From Luzula sylvatica (lineage: Eukaryota; Streptophyta; Magnoliopsida; Poales; Juncaceae): a stretch of 64,000 bases of DNA. The notes beneath the pieces were generated by a model. It had not been told where the DNA came from, searched no databases, and worked only from the letters and a program-made list of their open reading frames with translations. This document shows positions 24,975-38,600 of this stretch, piece by piece. The stretch is taken from contig OX326959.1 in the NCBI GenBank assembly GCA_946800325.1, positions 7,398,501-7,462,500 of the forward strand. Direction: 5' to 3'. Every line of letters starts with the position of its first letter. The first letter of the stretch is position 1. The position numbers were made by a program, and so were the translations under genes.

Positions 24975-27779
24975 GAAATGTAAGACAACCAACATGCTCA
25001 ATTTTCATGTCGTACTCAAAATGCTCCGTAATTGAAGACTAACACACACAAATTTAAATTTTTTCAAAAAATTCTTAAAAATGCAAAATCAGAAGATTAA
25101 CACCTTCAAAAAAATTCAATTATGATATTTTTAAAAAAAATGTTAAAATTGAAATGTAATACAAGCAAAATACTCAATTTTCATGAAGTACGAAAAATAC
25201 TCCGTAATTCAAGACTAACATACACAAATATCAATTTTTTCCAAAATTTCTAACAAATGCGAAAACAGAAGTCTAACACCTCTAAAAAAACCAATTATGA
25301 TATTTTTGAAAAAAAATGTTAAAATTGAAGTGTAACACAAGAAAAATACTCAATTTTCATGTCGTATTCAAAATACTCCGTAATTAAACACTAACACACA
25401 CATATTTAATTTTTTTCAAAAAATTCATGAAAATGCAAAAAATGAAGTCTAACACCATCGAAAAATTCAATTATGATATTTTTTTAAAATTTTAAAATTG
25501 AAATATAGCACAAGAAAAATGCTCAATTTTCATGTCGTACTCAAAATACTCCGTAATTGAAGACTAACAAACACACATTTCAATGCTTTCAAAAAAATCA
25601 TAAAAATGCAAAAACAGAAGTTTGACACCTTGAAAAACATTCAATTATGATATATTTTTTAAAAAGGTTAAAATTGAAATGTAATACAAGCAAAATACAC
25701 AATTTTCATGTCGTACTCAAAATACTCCTTAATTGAAGACTAACATACACAAATTTCAATTTTTTCCAAAATTTCCAAAAAAATGCAAAAAAAGAATTCT
25801 GACACCTTAAAAAAAAATCAAATATGATATTTTTTAAAAAAATGTAAAAATTGAAGTGTAACACAAGCAAAAAAATCAATTTTCATGTCGTACTGAAAAT
25901 ACTCCGTAATTAAACACTAACACATACAAATTCGAATTTTTTTTAAAAATTTCTGAAAAATGCAAAAAACTGAAGTCAAACAACTTCGAAAAATTCAAAT
26001 ATGATATTTTTCTAAAATTTTAAAATTGAAATATAACACAAACAAAATGCTCAATTTTCATGTCGTAATCAAAATACTCCGTAATAGAAGACTAACACAC
26101 ACAAATTTAAATTTTTTCAAGAAATTCTTAAAAATTCAAAAACAGAAGTCCAACACCTTCAGAAAATTTAATTATGATATATTTTTTTATAATGTTAAAA
26201 TTGAAATGTAATAGGAGCAAAATGCTCAATTGTCATGTCGTACTCAAAATATTCCGTAATTGAAGACTAACATACAGAAATTTCAAAATTTTCCAAAATT
26301 TCTGAAAAATACAAAAACAGAAGTGTAACACCTTAAAAAAATTCAATTATGATATTTTTTAAAAAAATGTTAAAATTGAAGTGTAACACAAGAAAAGTGA
26401 TCAATTTTCATGTCCTACTCAAAATTCTCTGTAATTGAAGACTAACACACACAAATTTCATTTTTTTCAAAAAATTCATAAAAATGCAAAAATTGAAGTC
26501 TAACACACCTTCGAAAAGTTCAATCAAGATATTTTTTTTGAAAATGTTAAAATTGAAATGTAACAAGAGGAAAATACTCAATTTTCATTTCGTACTCAAA
26601 ATACTCCGTAATTGAAGACTAACACACACAAACTTCAATTTTTTATAAAATTTATAAAAAATGCAAAAATAGAAGTCTAAAACCTTCAAAAAAATCAATT
26701 AGGATTTTTAAAAAAAATAATATTAAAATTGATGTGTAACACAAGAAAAATACTCAATTTTCATGTCGTACTCAAAATACTCCGTAATTAAACACTTACA
26801 CACACAAATTTCATTTTTCCCAAAAATTTCTAACACCTTCGAAAAATTCAATTATGATATTTTTTAAAATTTTTAAACTGAAAAATAACAAAAGCAAAAT
26901 GCTCAATTTTCATGTCGAACTCAAAATACTCCGTAATTGAAGACTGACACACACAAATTTCAATTTTTTCAAAAATTCTTAAAAAGGTAAAAACAGAAGT
27001 CTAACACCTTCAAAAACTTTAATTATGATATTTTTTAAAAAAATGTCAAAATTGAAATGTAATACAAGGAAAATACTCAATTTTCATGTCGTACTAAAAA
27101 TACTCCGTAATTGAAGACTAACATACACAAATTTCAATTTTTTCCAAAATTTCTAAAAAAGGCAAAAACAGAAGTCTAACACCTTAAAAAAAATCGATTA
27201 TGATATGTTTTAAATATTTTTTTAAAATTGAAGTGTAACACAAGGAAAATACTCAATTTTCTTGTCATACTAAAAATACTCCGTAATTGAAAACTAACAG
27301 ACACAAATTTCAATTTTTTCCAAAATTTCTAAAAAATGCAAAAACAGAAGTCTAACACCTTAAAAAAAATTAATTATGATATGTTTTAAAAAAAATGTTA
27401 AATTGAAGTGTAACACATGCAAAATACTCAATTTTCTTGTCGTACTCAATATACTCCGTAATTGAAGACTAACATACACAAATTTCAATTTTTTTCCAAA
27501 ATTTCTGAAAATGCAAAAAAAGAAGTCTAACACCTTAAAAAAATTCAATTATGATATTTTTAAAAAAAATGTTAAAATTGGAGTGTAACACAAGCAAAGT
27601 ACTCAATTTTCAAGTCCTACTCAAAATAGTCCGTAATTGAAGACTAACACACACAAATTTCATTTTTTTCCAAAATTTCTGAAAAATGCAAAAACAGAAG
27701 ACTAACACCTTCGAAAAATTCAATTATGATATTTTTTTAAAATTTTAAAATTGAAATATAACACAAGAAAAATGCTCAA

Positions 27780-30700
27780 TTTTCATTTCGTACTCAAAAT
27801 ACTCCGTAATTGAAGACTAACACACACAAATTTCAATTTTTTCAAAAAATTCTTAAAAATGCAAAGACAGAAGTCTAACACCTTCAAAAAATTCAATTAT
27901 GATAGATTTTATTGTAATGTTAAAATTGAAATGTAATACAAGCAAAATACTAAATTATCATGTCGTACTCAAAATATTCCGTAATTGAAGACTAACATAC
28001 ACAAATTTCAATTTTTTGCAAAATTTCTTAAAAATGTAAAAAACAGAAGTCTAACACCATCTAAAAAATCAATTATGATATTTTTTTTTAAAAATATTAA
28101 AATTTATTTGAAACACAAGCAAAATACTCAATTTTCTTGTCGTACTCAAAATACTCCGTAATTAAACACTAACACGCACAAATTTCATTTTTCTAAAAAA
28201 TTTCTTAAAAATGCAAAAACCAGAAGTCTAACACCTTCGAAATATTCAATTATGTTAAAATTAAATTGAATTGAGTAGGTGTGTTACACAAATTTTTGCA
28301 TTTTTGAATTGAGTAGGTGTGTTACACAAATTCAATTATATTTTTTTAAGAAAATGTTGAAATTAAATTGAATTGAGTAGGTGTGTTACACAAATTTTTA
28401 GAAAAATGCAAAATTTTTTGGCAAACACACCTTCGAAAGGCAAACATACACACATTGAATTGAAGACTAACATACACAAATTTCATTTTTAGAAAATATC
28501 ATAATTGAAGACTAACATACACAAATTTCAATTTTTTTCAAAATTTCTGAAAAATGCAAAAACAGAAGTCTAACACCTTCAAAAAATTCAATTATGATAT
28601 TTTCTAAAAAAATGTTAAATTTGAAGTGTAACACAAGCAAAGTACTCAATTTTCATGTCCTACTCAAAATACTCCATAATTGAAGACAAACACACACAAA
28701 TTTTATTTTTTTTCAAAAAATTCGTAAAAATGCAAAAAACAGAAGTCTAACACCTTCGAAAAATTCAATTATGATATATTTTTTTTAATTTTAGAATTGA
28801 AATATAACACAAGCAAAATGCTCAATTTTCATGTCGTACCTAAAATGCAAAAAAAATCAATTATGATATTTTTTTAAGAAAATGTTAAAATTGAAGTGTA
28901 ACACAAGCAAAATACTCAATTTTCGTGTCGTACTCAAAATACTCCGTAATTGAAGACTAACATACTCAAATTTCAATTTTTTCCAAAATTTCTAAAAAAT
29001 GCAAAAACAGAAGTCTAACACCTTCAATAAAATCAATTATGATTTTTTTTTTAAAGAATGTTAAAATTGAAGTGTAATACAAGCAAAATACTCAATTTTC
29101 ATGTCGTACTAAAAATACTCCGTAATTGAAGACTAACAAACACAAATTTCATTTTTTTCCAAAAATTCTGAAAAATGCAAAAACAGAAGTCTAACACCTT
29201 CAAGAAATTCAATTATGATATTTTTTTTAAAAATGTTAAAATTGAAGTGTAACACAAGCAAAGTACTCAATTTTCCTGGCCTACTCAAAATAGTCCGTAA
29301 TTGAACACTAACACACAGAAATTTCAATTTTTTCAAGAAATTCTTAAAAATGCAAAAAGAGAAGGCTAACACCTTCAAAAAATTCAATGATGATATATTT
29401 TTTTAAAATGTTAAAATTTAAGTGTAATACAAGCAAAATACTCAATTGGCATGCCGTACTCAAAATATTCCGTTATTGAACACTAACATACACAAATTTT
29501 ATTTTTTTCCAAAATTTCTGAAAAATGCAAAAACAGAAGTCTAACACCATCTAAAAATTCAATTATGATATTTTAAAAAAAAATGTTAAAATTGAAGTGT
29601 AACACAAGCAAAGTACTCAATTTTCATGTCCTACTGAAACTACTCCGTAATTGAACAGTAACACACACAAATTTAATTTTTTTCAAAAATTTCATAAAAA
29701 TGTAAATATTGAAGTCCAACACCATCGAAATATTCAATCAAAATATTTTTTTTAAAAATGTTAAAATTGAAGTGTAACAAAAGCAAAATACTCAATTTTC
29801 TTTTCGTACTCAAAATACTCCGTAATTGAAGACTAACACACACAAATTTTAATTTTTTATTAAATTTCTTAAATGTGCAAAAACAGAAGTCTAATACCTT
29901 CAAAAAAATCAATTATGATATTTTAAAAAAAAATATTAAAATTGAAGTGTAACACAAGCAAAATACTCAATTTTCATGTCGTACTCACAATACTCCGTAA
30001 TTAAACACTAACACACATAAATTTCATGTTTTTCAAAATTTTTTTAAGAATGCAAAAACTGAAGTCTAACTCCTTCGAAAAATTCAATTATGACATTTTT
30101 TGAATTTTTTTAAAATTGAAATATAACACAAGCAAAATGCTCAATTTTCATGTCGTACTCAAAATACTCCGTAATTGAAGACTAACACACACAAATTTCA
30201 ATTTTTTCAAAAAATTCTTAAAAATGCAAAGACAGAAGTCTAACACCTTCAAAAAATTCAATTATGATAGATTTTTTTGTAATGTTAAAATTGAAATGTA
30301 ATACAAGCAAAATACTAAATTATCATGTCGTACTCAAAATATTCCGTAATTGAAGACTAACATACACAAATTTAAATTTTTTGCAAAATTTCTTAAAAAT
30401 GTAAAAAACAGAAGTCTAACACCATCTAAAAAATCAATTATGATATTTTTTTTTAAAAATATTAAAATTTATTTGAAACACAAGCAAAATACTCAATTTT
30501 CTTGTCGTACTCAAAATACTCCGTAATTAAACACTAACACGCACAAATTTCATTTTTCTAAAAAATTTCTTAAAAATGCAAAAACCAGAAGTCTAACACC
30601 TTCGAAATATTCAATTATGTTAAAATTAAATTGAATTGAGTAGGTGTGTTACACAAATTTTTGCATTTTTGAATTGAGTAGGTGTGTTACACAAATTCAA

Positions 30701-32509
30701 TTATATTTTTTTAAGAAAATGTTGAAATTAAATTGAATTGAGTAGGTGTGTTACACAAATTTTTAGAAAAATGCAAAATTTTTTGGCAAACACACCTTCG
30801 AAAGGCAAACATACACACATTGAATTGAAGACTAACATACACAAATTTCATTTTTAGAAAATATCATAATTGAAGACTAACATACACAAATTTCAATTTT
30901 TTTCAAAATTTCTGAAAAATGCAAAAACAGAAGTCTAACACCTTCAAAAAATTCAATTATGATATTTTCTAAAAAAATGTTAAATTTGAAGTGTAACACA
31001 AGCAAAGTACTCAATTTTCATGTCCTACTCAAAATACTCCATAATTGAAGACAAACACACACAAATTTTATTTTTTTTCTAAAAATTCGTAAAAATGCAA
31101 AAAACAGAAGTCTAACACCTTCGAAAAATTCAATTATGATATATTTTTTTTAAATTTTAGAATTGAAATATAACACAAGCAAAATGCTCAATTTTCATGT
31201 CGTACCTAAAATGCAAAAAAATCAATTATGATATTTTTTTAAGAAAATGTTAAAATTGAAGTGTAACACAAGCAAAATACTCAATTTTCGTGTCGTACTC
31301 AAAATACTCCGTAATTGAAGACTAACATACTCAAATTTCAATTTTTTCCAAAATTTCTAAAAAATGCAAAAACAGAAGTCTAACACCTTCAATAAAATCA
31401 ATTATGATTCTTTTTTTAAAGAATGTTAAAATTGAAGTGTAATACAAGCAAAATACTCAATTTTCATGTCGTACTAAAAATACTCCGTAATTGAAGACTA
31501 ACAAACACAAATTTCATTTTTTTCCAAAAATTCTGAAAAATGCAAAAACAGAAGTCTAACACCTTCAAGAAATTCAATTATGATATTTTTTTTAAAAATG
31601 TTAAAATTGAAGTGTAACACAAGCAAAGTACTCAATTTTCCTGGCCTACTCAAAATAGTCCGTAATTGAACACTAACACACATAAATTTCAATTTTTTCA
31701 AGAAATTCTTAAAAATGCAAAAAGAGAAGGCTAACACCTTCAAAAAATTCAATGATGATATATTTTTTTAAAATGTTAAAATTTAAGTGTAATACAAGCA
31801 AAATCCTCAATTGGCATGCCGTACTCAAAATATTCCGTTATTGAACACTAACATACACAAATTTTATTTTTTTCCAAAATTTCTGAAAAATGCAAAAACA
31901 GAAGTCTAACACCATCTAAAAATTCAATTATGATATTTTAAAAAAAAATGTTAAAATTGAAGTGTAACACAAGCAAAGTACTCAATTTTCATGTCCTACT
32001 GAAACTACTCCGTAATTGAACAGTAACACACACAAATTTAATTTTTTTCAAAAATTTCATAAAAATGTAAATATTGAAGTCCAACACCATCGAAATATTC
32101 AATCAAGATATTTTTTTTAAAAATGTTAAAATTGAAGTGTAACAAAAGCAAAATACTCAATTTTCTTTTCGTACTCAAAATACTCCGTAATTGAAGACTA
32201 ACACACACAAATTTTAATTTTTTATTAAATTTCTTAAATATGCAAAAACAGAAGTCTAATACCTTCAAAAAAATCAATTATGATATTTAAAAAAAAAATA
32301 TTCAAATTGAAGTGTAACACAAGCAAAATACTCAATTTTCATGTCGTACTCAAAATACTCCGTAATTAAACACTAACACACATAAATTTCATGTTTTTCA
32401 AAATTTTTTTAAGAATGCAAAAACTGAAGTCTAACTCCTTCGAAAAATTCAATTATGACATTTTTTGAATTTTTTTAAAATTGAAATATAACACAAGCAA
32501 AATGCTCAA
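27780..32509. repeat. Recent 2365 bp tandem duplication within satellite B
   Basis: 27780-30144 and 30145-32509 are near-identical, offset by 2365 bp. Anchors are TATGTTAAAATTAAATTG at 28251 and 30616, the ORF shadows at 29133 and 31498, and those at 29673 and 32038. Only scattered single-base differences are visible. The unit spans about thirteen monomers, plus the inverted block. It probably arose by unequal exchange. Confidence 0.88.
28262..28440 (-). repeat. Inverted mini-block of satellite-like sequence (copy 1)
   Basis: Three copies of GAATTGAGTAGGTGTGTTAC begin at 28268, 28306 and 28370. Read on the minus strand they become GTAACACACCTACTCAATTC preceded by ATGCAAAAATTT, the satellite B order reversed relative to the surrounding array. 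The same block recurs at 30627-30805 in the duplicated copy. It is a local inversion or template switch. Confidence 0.6.
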
Positions 32510-35500
32510 TTTTCATGTCGTACTCAAAATACTCCGTAATTGAAGACTAACACACACAAATTTCAATTTTTTCAAAAAATTCTTAAGAATGCAAAAACAG
32601 AAGTCTAACACCTTCAAAAAAATTCAATTGTGATATTTTTTTTTTAAAATGTTAGAATTGAAGTGTAACAAAAGCAAAATACTCAATTTTCATGTAGTAC
32701 TCAAAATACTCCGTAATTAAACACTAACACATACAAATTTCATTTTTTTTTCGAAATTTTCTGAAAAATGCAAAAAACGGAAGTCCAAGACCTTCGAAAA
32801 ATTCAATTATGATATTTTTTTAAAACTTAAAAATTGAAATATAATACAAACAAAATACTCAATTATCATGTCTTAATCAAAATACTCCGTAATTGAAGAC
32901 CAACACACACAAATTTCAATTTTTTCAAGAAATTTTTAAAAATGCAAAAACAGAAGTCTAACACCTTCAAAAAATTCAATTATGTTATATTTTTTTAAAA
33001 TGTTAAAATTGAAATGTAAGACAAGCAAAATACTCAATTGTCATGTCGTACACAAAATATTCCGTAATTGAAGACTAACATACACAAATTTCAATTTTTT
33101 CCAAAATTTCTGAAAAATGCAAAAATAGAAGTCTAACGCCTTCAAAAAATTCAATTATGATATTTAAAATTTTTTTTATAAAATTGAAGTGTAGCACAAG
33201 CAAAGTAATTAATTTTAATGTCCTACTCAAAATTCTTTGTAATTGAAGACTAACACACACAAATTTAATTTTTTTTCAAAAATTTCTTAAAAATGCAAAA
33301 ATTGAAGTCTAACACCTTCGAAAAATTCAATAAAGATATTTTTTTTGAAAAATGTTAAAATTTAAGTGTAACAAAAGGAAAATACTCAATTTTCATTTCG
33401 TACTCAAAATACTCCGTAATTGAAGACTAACATACACAAATTTCAATTTTTTATAAAATTTCTTAAAAATGCAAAAACAGAAGTCTAACACCTTCTAAAA
33501 AATCAATTATGATATTTTTAAAAAAAAATATTAAAATTGAAGTGTAACACAAGCAAAATACTCAATTTTCATGTCATACTCAAAATACTCCGCAATTAAA
33601 CACTAACAGACACAAATTTCATTTGTCTCAAAAATTTGTACAAAATGCAAAAAACAGAAGTCTAACACCTTCGAAAAATTCAATTATGATATTTTCTAAA
33701 ATGTTAACATTGAAATATAACACAAGCAAAATGTTCAATTTTCATGTCGTACTCAAAATGCTCCGTAATTGAAGACTAACACACACACATTTTATTTTTT
33801 TCCAAAATTTCTAAAAAATGCAAAAACAGAAGTCTAACACCTTAAAAAAAATAAATTGTGATATTTTTAAAAAAAAATGTTAAAATTGAAGTGTAACACA
33901 AGCAAAATACTAAATTTTCATGTCGTATTCAAAATACTCCGTAATTAAACACTAACACACACATATTTAATTTTTTTCAAAAAATTCATGAAAATGCAAA
34001 AACAGAAGTCTGACACCATGAAAAACATTCAATTATGAGATTTTTTTTGAAAAGGTTAAAATTGAAATGTAATACAAGCAAAATACTCAATTTTCATGTC
34101 GTACTCAAAATACTCCTTAATTGAAGACTAACATACACAAATTTCAATTTTTTCCAAAATTTCCAAAAAAATGCAAAAAGAGAAGTGTAACACCTTCAAA
34201 AAAATCAAATATGATATTTTTTTTAAAAATGTTAAAATTGAAGTGTAACACAAGCAAAATACTCAATTTTCATGTCGTACTCAAAATACTCCGTAATTAA
34301 ACATTAACACATAAAAATTCCATTTTTTTCAAAACTTTCTGAAAAATGTAAAAAACTGAAGTCCAACACCTTCGAAAAATTCAATCATGATATTTTTTTT
34401 TAAATTTAAAAATTGAAATATAACACAAAATAAATGCTCAATTTTCATGTCGTAATCAAAATACTCCGTCATTGAAGACTAACACACACAAATTTCAATT
34501 TTTTCAAGAAATTCATAAAAATTCAAAAACAGAAGTCTAACACCTTCAAAAAAATTAAATTATGATATATTTTTTTAAATGTTAAAATTGATATGTAATA
34601 CAAGCGAGATACTCAATTGTCATGTCGTACTCAAAATATTCCGTAATTGAAGACTAACATACACAAATTTCCATTTTTTCCAAAATTTTGGAAAAATAAA
34701 ATAACAGAAGTCAAACACCTTAAAAAAATTCAATTGTGATATTTTAAAAAAAAATGATAAAATTGAAGTGTAACACAAGCAAATTAATCAATTTTAATGT
34801 CCTCCTCAAAATTCTCTGTAATTGAAGACTAACATACACAAATTTCATTTTTTTCAAAAATTTCATAAAAATGCAAAAATTGAAGTCCGCCTTCGAAAAG
34901 TTCAATCAAGATATTTTTTTTAAAAATGTTAAAATTGAAGTGTAACAAGAGCAAAATACTCAATTTTCATTTCGTACTCAAAATACTCCGTAATTGAAGA
35001 CTAACACACACACACACTTTAATTTTTTATAAAATTTCTTAAAAATGCAAAAACAGAAGTCTAACACCTTCGAAAAATTCAATTATGATTTTTGAAAAAA
35101 AAAATATTAAAATTGATGTGTAACACAAGCAAAATACTCAATTTTATTGTCGTACTCAAAATACTCCGTAATTAAACACTAACACATAGCAATTTCATTT
35201 TTTTCAAAAATTTCTTAAGAATGCAAAAAACAGAAGTCTAACACCTTTGAAAAATCCAATTATGACATTTTTTAATTTTTTCTAAAATTGAATTGTAACA
35301 CAAGCAAAATGCTCAATTTTCATGTCGTACTCAAAATACTCCGTAATTGAAGACTAACACTCACAAATTTCAATTTTTTCAAAAAAATCTTAAAAATGCA
35401 AAAACAGAAGTCTAACACCTTCAAAAAATTCAATTATGATATTTTTTTTAAAAATGTTAAAATTGAAGTGTAACAAAAGCAAAATACTCAATTTTTATGT

Positions 35501-35914
35501 CGGACTCAAAATACTCCGTAATTAAACACTAACACATACAAATTTCATTTTTTCGAAAATTTCTGAAAAATGCAAAAAACTGAAGTCCAACACCTTCGAA
35601 AATTTCTATTATGATATTTTTTTAAAACTTTAAAATTGAAATATAACACAAACAAAATTCTCAATTATCATGTCGTAATCAAAATACTCCGTAATTGAAG
35701 ACCGACACACACAAATTTCAATTTTTTCAAGAAATTCTTAAAAATGCAAAAACAGAAGTCTAAGACCTTCAAAAAATTCAATTATGTTGTATCTTTTTAA
35801 AATGTTAAAATTGAAATGTAAGACAAGAAAAATACACAATTTTCATGTCGTACTCAAAATATTCCGTAATTGAAGACTAACATACACAAATTTCAATTTT
35901 TTCCAGAATTTCTG

Positions 35915-38600
35915 AAAAATGCAAAAACAGAAGTCTAACGCCTTCAAAAAATTCAATTATGATATTTCAAAAAAAAAATGATAAAATTCAAGCGTAACAC
36001 AAGTTAAGTAATCAATTTTAATGTCCTACTCAAAATTCTCTGTTATTGAAGACTAACACACACAAATTTCATTTTTTTCAAAAATTTCTTGAAAATGCAA
36101 AAATTGAAGTCTAACACCTTCGCAAAATTCAATAAAGATATTTTTTTTAAAAATGTTAACATTTAAGTGTAACAAAAGCAAAATACTCAATTTTCATTTC
36201 GTACTCAAAATACTCCGTAATTGAAGACTAACATACACAAATTTCAAAATTCAATTATGTTATTTTTTTTTAATTTTAAAATTGAAATATAACACAAACA
36301 AAATGCTCAATTTTCACGTGGTAATAAAAATACTCCGTAATTGAAGACTAACACACACAAATATCAATTTTTTCAAGAAATTCTTAAATATGCAAGAACA
36401 GAAGTCTAACACCTTCAAAAAAATTCAATTATGATAGATTTTTTTTAAATGTCAAAATTGAAATGTAATACAAGCAAAATACTCAATTGTTTTGTCGTAC
36501 TCAAAATATTCCGTAATTGAAGACTAACATACACAAATTTCAATTTTATCCAAAATTTCTGAAAAATACAAAAACAGAAGTCTAACACCTTCAAAAAATT
36601 CGATTATGATATTTTTTAAAAAAATGTTAAAATTGATATGTAATACAAGTAAAATACTCAATTGTCATGTCGTACTCGAAATATTCCGTAATTGAAGTCT
36701 AACATACACAAATTTAAATTTTTTATAAAATTTCTTAAAAATTCAAAATCAGAAGTCTAACACCTTCACAAAAAACAATTATGATATTTTTTTAAAAATA
36801 TATAAAAATTGAAGTGTAACACAAGCAAAATACTCAATTTTCATGTCGTACTCAAAATACTCCGTAATTAAACACTAACACACAAAATTTTCATTTTTTT
36901 CAGAAATTTCTTAAAAATGCAAAAAATAGAAGTCTACCACCTTCAAAAAATTCAATTATGATATTTTTTGAAATTTTTTAAAATTCAAATATAACACAAG
37001 CAAAATGCTAAATTTTCATGTCGTACTCAAAATACTCCGTAATTGAAAACTAACACACACAAATTTAGATTTTTTCAAAACATTCTTAAAAATGTAAAAA
37101 CAGAAGTCTAACACCTTCAAAAAATTTAATTACGATATTTTTTTAAAATGTTAAAATTGAAATTCAATACAAGCAAAATACTCAATTTTAATGTCGTACT
37201 AAAAATACTCCGTAATTGAAGACTTACATACACAAATATCAATATTTTCCAAAATTTCTGAAAAATGCAAAAACAGAAGTCTAACGCCTTCAAAAAATTC
37301 AATTATGATATTTAAAAAAAAATGATAAAATTGAAGTGTAACACAAGCAAAGTAATCAATTTTAATGTCCTACTCAAAATTCTTTGTAATTGAAGACTAA
37401 CACACACAAATTTCATTTTTTTCAAAAATTTCTTGAAAATGCAAAAATTGAAGTCTAACACCTTCGCAAAATTCAATAAAGATATTTTTTTTAAAAATGT
37501 TAAAATTTAAGTGTAACAAAAGCAAAATACTCAATTTTCATTTCGTACTCAAAATACTCCGTAATTGAAGAATAACAAACACAAATTTCAATCTTCAATT
37601 ATGTTATTTTTTTAAAATTTTAAAATTGAAATATAACACAAACAAAATGCTCAATTTTCACGTGGTAATCAAAATACTCCGTAATTGAAGACTAACACAC
37701 ACAAATATCAATTTTTTCAAGAAATTCTTAAATATGCAAAAACAGAAGTCTAACACCTTCAAAAAATTCAATTATGATAGATTTTTTTAAAATGTCAAAA
37801 TTGAAATGTAATACAAGCAAAATACTCAATTGTTTTGTCGTACTAAAAATATTCCGTAATTGAAGACTAACATACACAAATTTCAATTTTATCCAAAATT
37901 TCTGAAAAATACAAAAACAGAAGTCTAACGCCTTCAAAAAAATCGATTATGATATTTTTTAAAAAAATGTTAAAATTGATATGTAATACAAGTAAAATAC
38001 TCAATTGTCATGTCGTACTCGAAATATTCCGTAATTGAAGTCTAACATACACAAATTTAAATTTTTTATAAAATTTCTTAAAAATTCAAAAACAGAAGTC
38101 TAACACCTTCACAAAAAACAATTATGATATTTTTTTAAAAAAATATAAAAATTAAAGTGTAACACAAGCAAAATACTCAATTTTCATGTCGTACTCAAAA
38201 TACTCCGTAATTAAACACTAACACACAAAAATTTCATTTTTTTCAGAAATTTCTTAAAAATGCAAAAAATAGAAGTCTACCACCTTCGAAAAATTCAAAT
38301 ATGATATTTTTTGAAATTTTTTAAAATTGAAATATAACATAAGCAAAATGCTCAATTTTCATGTCGTACTCAAAATACTCCGTAATTGAAAACTAACACA
38401 CACAAATTTAGATTTTTTCAAAACATTCTTAAAAATGTAAAAACAGAAGTCTAACACCTTCAAAACATTTAATTATGATATTTTTTTAAAATGTTAAAAT
38501 TGAAATTCAATACAAGCAAAATACTCAATTTTCATGTCGTACTAAAAATACTCCGTAATTGAAGACTTACATACACAAATATCAATATTTTCCAAAATTT
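35915..38600. repeat. 1343 bp tandem duplication within satellite B
   Basis: Segments about 35915-37257 and 37258-38600 match with an offset of 1343-1344 bp. Anchors are TTTTCACGTGGTAAT (36311 and 37655), AAATTTAGATTTTTTCAAAA (37061 and 38404) and CTTCGCAAAATTCAATAAAG (near 36118 and 37462). There are more differences than in the 2365 bp duplication, so it is probably older. Confidence 0.78.

Noticed and set aside
29133..29387. Recurring 60-84 codon minus-strand ORFs in satellite B (also 31498, 29673, 32038, 24275)
   Set aside because: 177 bp is a multiple of three and the repeat is AT-rich, so frames stay open across monomers. The predicted peptides are low-complexity Phe/Leu/Lys strings that vary with the repeat. 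No gene context.
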